Assembly (NCBI GenBank): GCA_036507005.1
Contig: DASXQT010000055.1
Span: forward strand, 1-64,000
Length of the DNA stretch: 64,000 nt
Reading direction: 5' to 3'
Source: WS-2 sp036507005
GTDB lineage: Bacteria > Eisenbacteria > RBG-16-71-46
Shown: one piece after another, positions 60,408 through 64,000 of the stretch
Layout of the letters: each line of letters opens with the position of its first letter
How positions within the stretch are numbered: position 1 is the stretch's first letter
Program-made: the position numbers and the translations under genes
The notes under the pieces: generated by a model
The model's input: the letters and a program-made list of their open reading frames with translations, nothing else
What the model was told of the DNA's origin: nothing
Database searches by the model: none

Positions 60408-61760
60408 ATGACACTCCACTTGCCCATCCCGGCCCGCGGGCCGCGGTGCCGCGTTCTCTCCGCACTCGCCCTCTCCGCCGTGTGCTCGCTCGCGGTCTCG
60501 TGCGCTCGCCCGCTACCCGACTCCCCGGCGTCGGCCTCGATTCGCGGGCGCGCGGCGCGGTCCTACTGCGGCTCGATCGCGTCCGACAACGACGTGGTCG
60601 TCACGCTCAGGCCCGGTGTCGACGCGGTACAATTCGGCCTCGACCACGGTGCCGCGCTCCTCGCAAGCGACGAGTCGGGTTGCACTGCGTATCGCCCCGG
60701 GCCGGACGAGACGCCCGATCAGCTCGCGCTCGACATGGGCGGCGATCCGCGCACGCTCACCTCGGAAAGGAACATGGGGCTCGAGTCGGCCGAGGCGCGG
60801 CAGCAGGCCTACGCGTTCGACGACGGCCAGGGCACGCCCGGGAACTACGCCGAGCAGCCCGCGATGTCCGCGGTCCATGTGGATCAGGCGCACCTCACGA
60901 GCACCGGTCAGGGCGTGTGGGTCGCGATCCTCGACACGGGGGCCGAGCTCGATCACCCGGCGCTGCTCGGGCGGATCGCGGGAGGCGTGGATCTCGTCGA
61001 CGGCGACGCCGATCCCACCGATCGGCCCGACGGCCTCGACAACGACGGAGACGGCGTGGCCGACGAGGCGTGGGGCCACGGCACGCACGTTGCGGGCATC
61101 GTCGCGCGTCTCGCCCCCGATGCCCGGCTGCTCATCGTGCGCGTGCTCGACGCCGAGGGCCGCGGCGACGTGATGGGGGTGGCGTCGGGAATCGAGTGGG
61201 CGGCGGCGCACGGCGCCCGCGTCATCAACCTGAGCCTCGGCATGCTGAGCAAGAGCGCCGCCATCGCGTACCAGATCGCGGAGGCCGACGCGCGCGGGAC
61301 CGTGTGCGTCGCCTCCGCCGGCAACTGGGGCGCCGAGGAGCCCGAGGAGTACCCCGCGCGCGACAGCCACGTGCTCGCGGTCGCGGCGGTCGACGCACTC
61401 GGCCTGGCGGCGCCGTGGACCTCGTTCGGCGATTTCGTGGCCGTGAGCGGCCCGGGCGTGGCGGTGCGCAGCGCCTACGTCCACGGCAGCTATGCCCTCT
61501 GGAGTGGGACATCGATGGCCGCGCCGTTCCTCTCGGGGACCGCGGCGCTGCTGCTCTCGATTCACCCTGACTGGGACCGTTCGATGGTGATGAGCCGGAT
61601 CGCCTCCGGCTCGCGCCCGCTCCTGACCCTGAACCCGCTGATCGGCGAGGAGCTGGGAGCCGGCGCGCTGGATGCGGGCGCTGCGCTCGCGCCCGACGCG
61701 CGGACCTCCGAGGGCGCCATGGATCCCGAACCGCCTTTCTCCCGCCGCCTCCCGCCCTAG
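60408..61760 (+). CDS. S8 subtilisin-family serine protease, lipoprotein
   Basis: 450 residues from the ATG at 60408; a GTG at 60369 would add 13 residues but has no better ribosome-binding site. Signal peptide with a possible lipobox LAVSC (Cys32), so likely exported and lipid-anchored. The propeptide-like region reaches about residue 150. The catalytic triad is Asp176 (AILDTGAELDHP), His227 (GHGTHVAGI) and Ser369 (SGTSMAAP), with oxyanion Asn306 (ASAGNWG). A calcium-type insertion DLVDGDADPTDRPDGLDNDGDG precedes the His. It ends the sigma-zinc-finger-CHAT operon, 51 bases after CHAT. Confidence 0.94.
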   Translation: MTLHLPIPARGPRCRVLSALALSAVCSLAVSCARPLPDSPASASIRGRAARSYCGSIASDNDVVVTLRPGVDAVQFGLDHGAALLASDESGCTAYRPGPDETPDQLALDMGGDPRTLTSERNMGLESAEARQQAYAFDDGQGTPGNYAEQPAMSAVHVDQAHLTSTGQGVWVAILDTGAELDHPALLGRIAGGVDLVDGDADPTDRPDGLDNDGDGVADEAWGHGTHVAGIVARLAPDARLLIVRVLDAEGRGDVMGVASGIEWAAAHGARVINLSLGMLSKSAAIAYQIAEADARGTVCVASAGNWGAEEPEEYPARDSHVLAVAAVDALGLAAPWTSFGDFVAVSGPGVAVRSAYVHGSYALWSGTSMAAPFLSGTAALLLSIHPDWDRSMVMSRIASGSRPLLTLNPLIGEELGAGALDAGAALAPDARTSEGAMDPEPPFSRRLPP

Positions 61761-61812
61761 CGTCTTCGTCGCCCGCCCCGGGCCGCGCTCCTGACCGGAG
61801 CTTCGGACGCGC

Positions 61813-61839
61813 CGCGCCCCTCGTCGAGCTCGGGGCGCG
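61813..61839. terminator. hairpin between convergent genes
   Basis: CGCGCCCC (61813-61820) pairs with GGGGCGCG (61832-61839), with an 11-base loop, in the gap between the subtilase and the opposing repeat protein. No T-run is present. Confidence 0.4.
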
Positions 61840-61866
61840 CGCGTGGCGCCCCGGCCCCGAGTTGGC

Positions 61867-64000
61867 TCAACGCAGGATCGCGAGCCTCTGCACGGCGACC
61901 CGGCCTTCGCTCTCGAGCCGGATGAAGTAGATCCCGCCCGGCACCCGGTCGCCGCGGTCGCTCCTGCCGTCCCACTCCAGGCTCCGCAGGCCGGCCGCGA
62001 GCCCGCCGCTCCACAGCGTGCGCACCGCGCGGCCGTTCACGTCGTACGCCACGACGCGCGCCTCGGCCGGGCGCGGCACGGCGAGCGTGATCGTGGTGCC
62101 GCCGGCGGTGGGGTTGGGCCTGAGGCTCCGGACGGCGAGCACGCGCGGGACCTCGGGCTCCGGCACCTGGACCGTGCCGCCCTGGGTCTCCGGGGTGAGG
62201 CGCACGCCGGTGATCGAGATCCCCGACGGGACCCCTCCGCCCTCGAACATCGTCACGCTGCCCTGGAACGCGAACGTGTCCCCCGGCCCGGCCGGCTTGC
62301 GGCGCACGATCGCCGCGGCATGAACCGGCAGCTCGTTGTGGATCGTCGGCGAGCCCGGGATCACCATCTGGAAGAGCGCGTCGAACCCGCACGCGGCGGT
62401 CCCGGCCGCGGCGATGGGGGGGACGTCGAGCAGCGCGGGCGTGTAGTTCACGTTCTCCTCGATCTCGCCGGGCGCGGGCGCGATCGCGAGCCCGAGCGTG
62501 ACCGGGCCGGGAACGTGCCCGAACAGGCTCCCCGGAGAGGTGAGGCTGATCTGCGTGATCCGGGCCGGGGCCTGCTCCAGGTCGTCGCCGTCCGTGTCCG
62601 CGAGCGAGCCGAGGTCCACCTCGATGCGCGTCATGCCGGTGAACACGAGCTGGTCGAATCCCCACGGCCCCCGCACATCCATGACCAGGCGCGCGGCCGG
62701 GAACGAGTCGCGCTCGGTGCTGTCCTGCTTCACGTCGTCGGGCGTGAAGATCATGCGGCGGGCCTGGAAGGCCGAGGGGTTCTCGTCGTCGCCGAGCAGC
62801 GTGGTCGGGACGAAGTTGCGGAACACGTCGCCGGGCGCGGGCGGCACGGCCGTGACGGTGCCTCCCAGGTGCTTCGCGACGTGGTTGTGGTAGTGCGCGC
62901 CGCCGACGTCGAGGCGGAAGAACAGGTCGTAGAAGCTCGCGGCCGTGCCGCTCCACGAGAACGGCGGGATTTCGAGCAGTGCGCCCGCGAGGTTCACGTT
63001 CTCCTCGATCTCCCCTGACGTGGCGGGCAGGGCGTGGGAGGCCGCGGCGTCGAGCGAGACGTGGACCGGCCCGTAGAGCGCGCTCACGCCCGAGAGGCTG
63101 AGCGCGGGCAGCCCGCTCGCGACCTGCTCCAGGCCGTCGCCGTCGGTGTCGGCGACGTTGCCGAGGCGAGCCTCGAGGGCGGTGGTTCCCTTGAGCGTCA
63201 CCGTCTCGAGACCCAGCGGTCCGAGCAGGTCGACCAGCAGCTTCGAGTTCGCGAGCGTGTCCGACAGCACCGCGGGGTTCAGGGTGAGCCGCGTGAACCC
63301 GATCTCGTAGGGCGTCGACTGCTCGTTCTCCCGGATGAGCGGGACGCTCCCCGAGCCGCTGAGCGTCTCGCCCGCGGCCGGGGGCTCGTGGCTGAAGATG
63401 CCCGCGACGCTCTTCGGGCTGTCGTTGTGGAGGACGAGCTTGAGCACCGGGAGCTCCACCTCGACGTAGGCGCCGAGGGAAACACTCGCCGTGCCGCTCC
63501 CCGTGAAGGGCGGCAGGTCGAGCGTGCCGGGCGTCACGTTCACGTTCTCCTCGATCTCCCCCGTGCTCCTCTGGAACGGGTCCGACGCGGCGGGGCGCAG
63601 GCGCACGGTCACGGGGCCGGCGTTCAGGCTGTTGCCGGTGAGCTCGAGCGCCGAAAGCTCGGCCGGGATCTGCTCCCGGCCGTCGAGGTCGCCGTCGGCG
63701 AGCGCGCGCACGGTTGCGCTCAGGGTCGCCGACCCGTTCAGGCCGATGGTCTCGGTCCCCCACGGTCCCACGAGGTCGAGGTCGGCGTGCGCCGTGGCGA
63801 AGGCGTCGACCTCGTCCGGGACGCAGGTGAGGACTCCGGTCGCGGTCCAGGGCCCGCCGGTCCCCGCGCCGAACGAGTCGAGCACGAGATAGTACGTGCC
63901 GGGAGCGGTGAACTTGTGGACCAGCGTCTCGTGCCCGCCCACCAGCGTGCTGTCCTCCCCGGCCACGCAGGTGCCGGCGGGATCGGAGCAGTCGGTGACC
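61867..64000 (-). CDS. large secreted repeat protein with C-terminal sorting-like domain (N-terminus outside window)
   Basis: At least 710 residues; the frame stays open to base 64000, so the 5' end is missing. The first visible part (TCVAGEDSTLVGGHETLVHKFTAPGTYYLVLDSFGAGTGG) resembles pre-peptidase domains. Three repeats follow, each with a DLxLxGPWGxETIxLxGxTxLxAxLG-type strand, a D-rich turn (ADTDGDGLEQ) and GEIEENVN; the period is 182 residues. The end is a FlgD/T9SS-like domain (LRPNPTAGGTTITLAVP, VVAYDVNGRAVRTLWSGG, VPGGIYFIRLESEG). It is probably a surface or extracellular protein. Function unknown. Confidence 0.85.
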   Translation of the reverse strand, partial: VTDCSDPAGTCVAGEDSTLVGGHETLVHKFTAPGTYYLVLDSFGAGTGGPWTATGVLTCVPDEVDAFATAHADLDLVGPWGTETIGLNGSATLSATVRALADGDLDGREQIPAELSALELTGNSLNAGPVTVRLRPAASDPFQRSTGEIEENVNVTPGTLDLPPFTGSGTASVSLGAYVEVELPVLKLVLHNDSPKSVAGIFSHEPPAAGETLSGSGSVPLIRENEQSTPYEIGFTRLTLNPAVLSDTLANSKLLVDLLGPLGLETVTLKGTTALEARLGNVADTDGDGLEQVASGLPALSLSGVSALYGPVHVSLDAAASHALPATSGEIEENVNLAGALLEIPPFSWSGTAASFYDLFFRLDVGGAHYHNHVAKHLGGTVTAVPPAPGDVFRNFVPTTLLGDDENPSAFQARRMIFTPDDVKQDSTERDSFPAARLVMDVRGPWGFDQLVFTGMTRIEVDLGSLADTDGDDLEQAPARITQISLTSPGSLFGHVPGPVTLGLAIAPAPGEIEENVNYTPALLDVPPIAAAGTAACGFDALFQMVIPGSPTIHNELPVHAAAIVRRKPAGPGDTFAFQGSVTMFEGGGVPSGISITGVRLTPETQGGTVQVPEPEVPRVLAVRSLRPNPTAGGTTITLAVPRPAEARVVAYDVNGRAVRTLWSGGLAAGLRSLEWDGRSDRGDRVPGGIYFIRLESEGRVAVQRLAILR
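62447..63558 (-). repeat. three-copy repeat with 546-bp period in the secreted repeat protein
   Basis: An identical 20-base string ttcacgttctcctcgatctc starts at 62447, 62993 and 63539 (plus-strand reading), exactly 546 bases apart each time. It encodes the conserved EIEENVN core. Flanking sequences are diverged at base level but keep the same motif order. Confidence 0.9.

Noticed and set aside
56215..61760. Type III-E CRISPR (Craspase) locus suggested by TPR-CHAT beside a sigma factor
   Set aside because: No gRAMP/Cas7-11, Cas1, Cas2 or repeat-spacer array is present in the window; only the protease/sigma logic is similar.

Overview
The window is a high-GC (visibly about 70 %) bacterial chromosome segment. 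It opens with the end of tuf and an intact S10-spc-alpha ribosomal island. The remaining genes include OmpA lipoproteins, an outer-membrane beta-barrel, secreted proteins with FlgD/T9SS-like C-terminal domains, a Gld-like ABC operon, SURF1, a CDGSH protein and IspG. This mix suggests a Gram-negative, probably aerobic, uncultured-type bacterium of the FCB neighbourhood, for example an Eisenbacteria- or Gemmatimonadota-like lineage. That placement is inferred from gene content, not proven.

Layout. 1-15.8 kb: tuf end, rpsJ through rplO, secY, adk, map, infA, rpmJ, rpsM, rpsK, rpsD, rpoA, rplQ, all on the plus strand and tightly packed, with many 4-base overlaps. Several ribosomal proteins (S19, L29, L5, L15, S13, L17) carry Ala/Lys/Pro-rich extra tails. 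15.8-20 kb: secreted family-10-like glycosidase, typA/bipA, a dienelactone-hydrolase lipoprotein. 20-26.6 kb: tRNA-Asn with promoter and terminator, MOSC protein, Tat-type intradiol dioxygenase, PLP decarboxylase, methyltransferase, a tandem pair of OmpA-type proteins, a small secreted protein. 26.7-31.5 kb (minus): four-gene Gld-like ABC operon with a consensus-like promoter. 31.7-35.3 kb: cytochrome P450, divergent from an unusual fused gene joining a YkuD L,D-transpeptidase-fold domain to an Mpl/MurC-type Mur ligase. 35.5-38.8 kb: secreted metalloprotease and two secreted proteins of unknown function ending in the same C-terminal signature. 38.8-46 kb: ispG, cupredoxin lipoprotein, ettA, small membrane protein, CDGSH protein, SURF1, DUF885 peptidase-like protein.

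46-56 kb (minus): eight genes in one direction, seven of them chained by 4-base stop/start overlaps. They encode an outer-membrane barrel, a PQQ-type propeller, a lipoprotein, three glycosyltransferases, an ABC exporter and an APH-like phosphotransferase; this looks like a surface glycoconjugate synthesis/export operon. 56-62 kb (plus, divergent from it): an ECF-type sigma factor, a small zinc-finger protein resembling an anti-sigma factor, a TPR-CHAT protease and a subtilisin-family lipoprotein. The window ends inside a large minus-strand secreted protein with 182-residue repeats.

Two systems stand out. The YkuD-Mur ligase fusion lacks a signal peptide and could join peptide trimming and religation of recycled murein in one cytoplasmic polypeptide. 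The sigma/zinc-finger/TPR-CHAT/subtilase operon resembles the protease-released sigma module of type III-E CRISPR systems, but no CRISPR component is present here.
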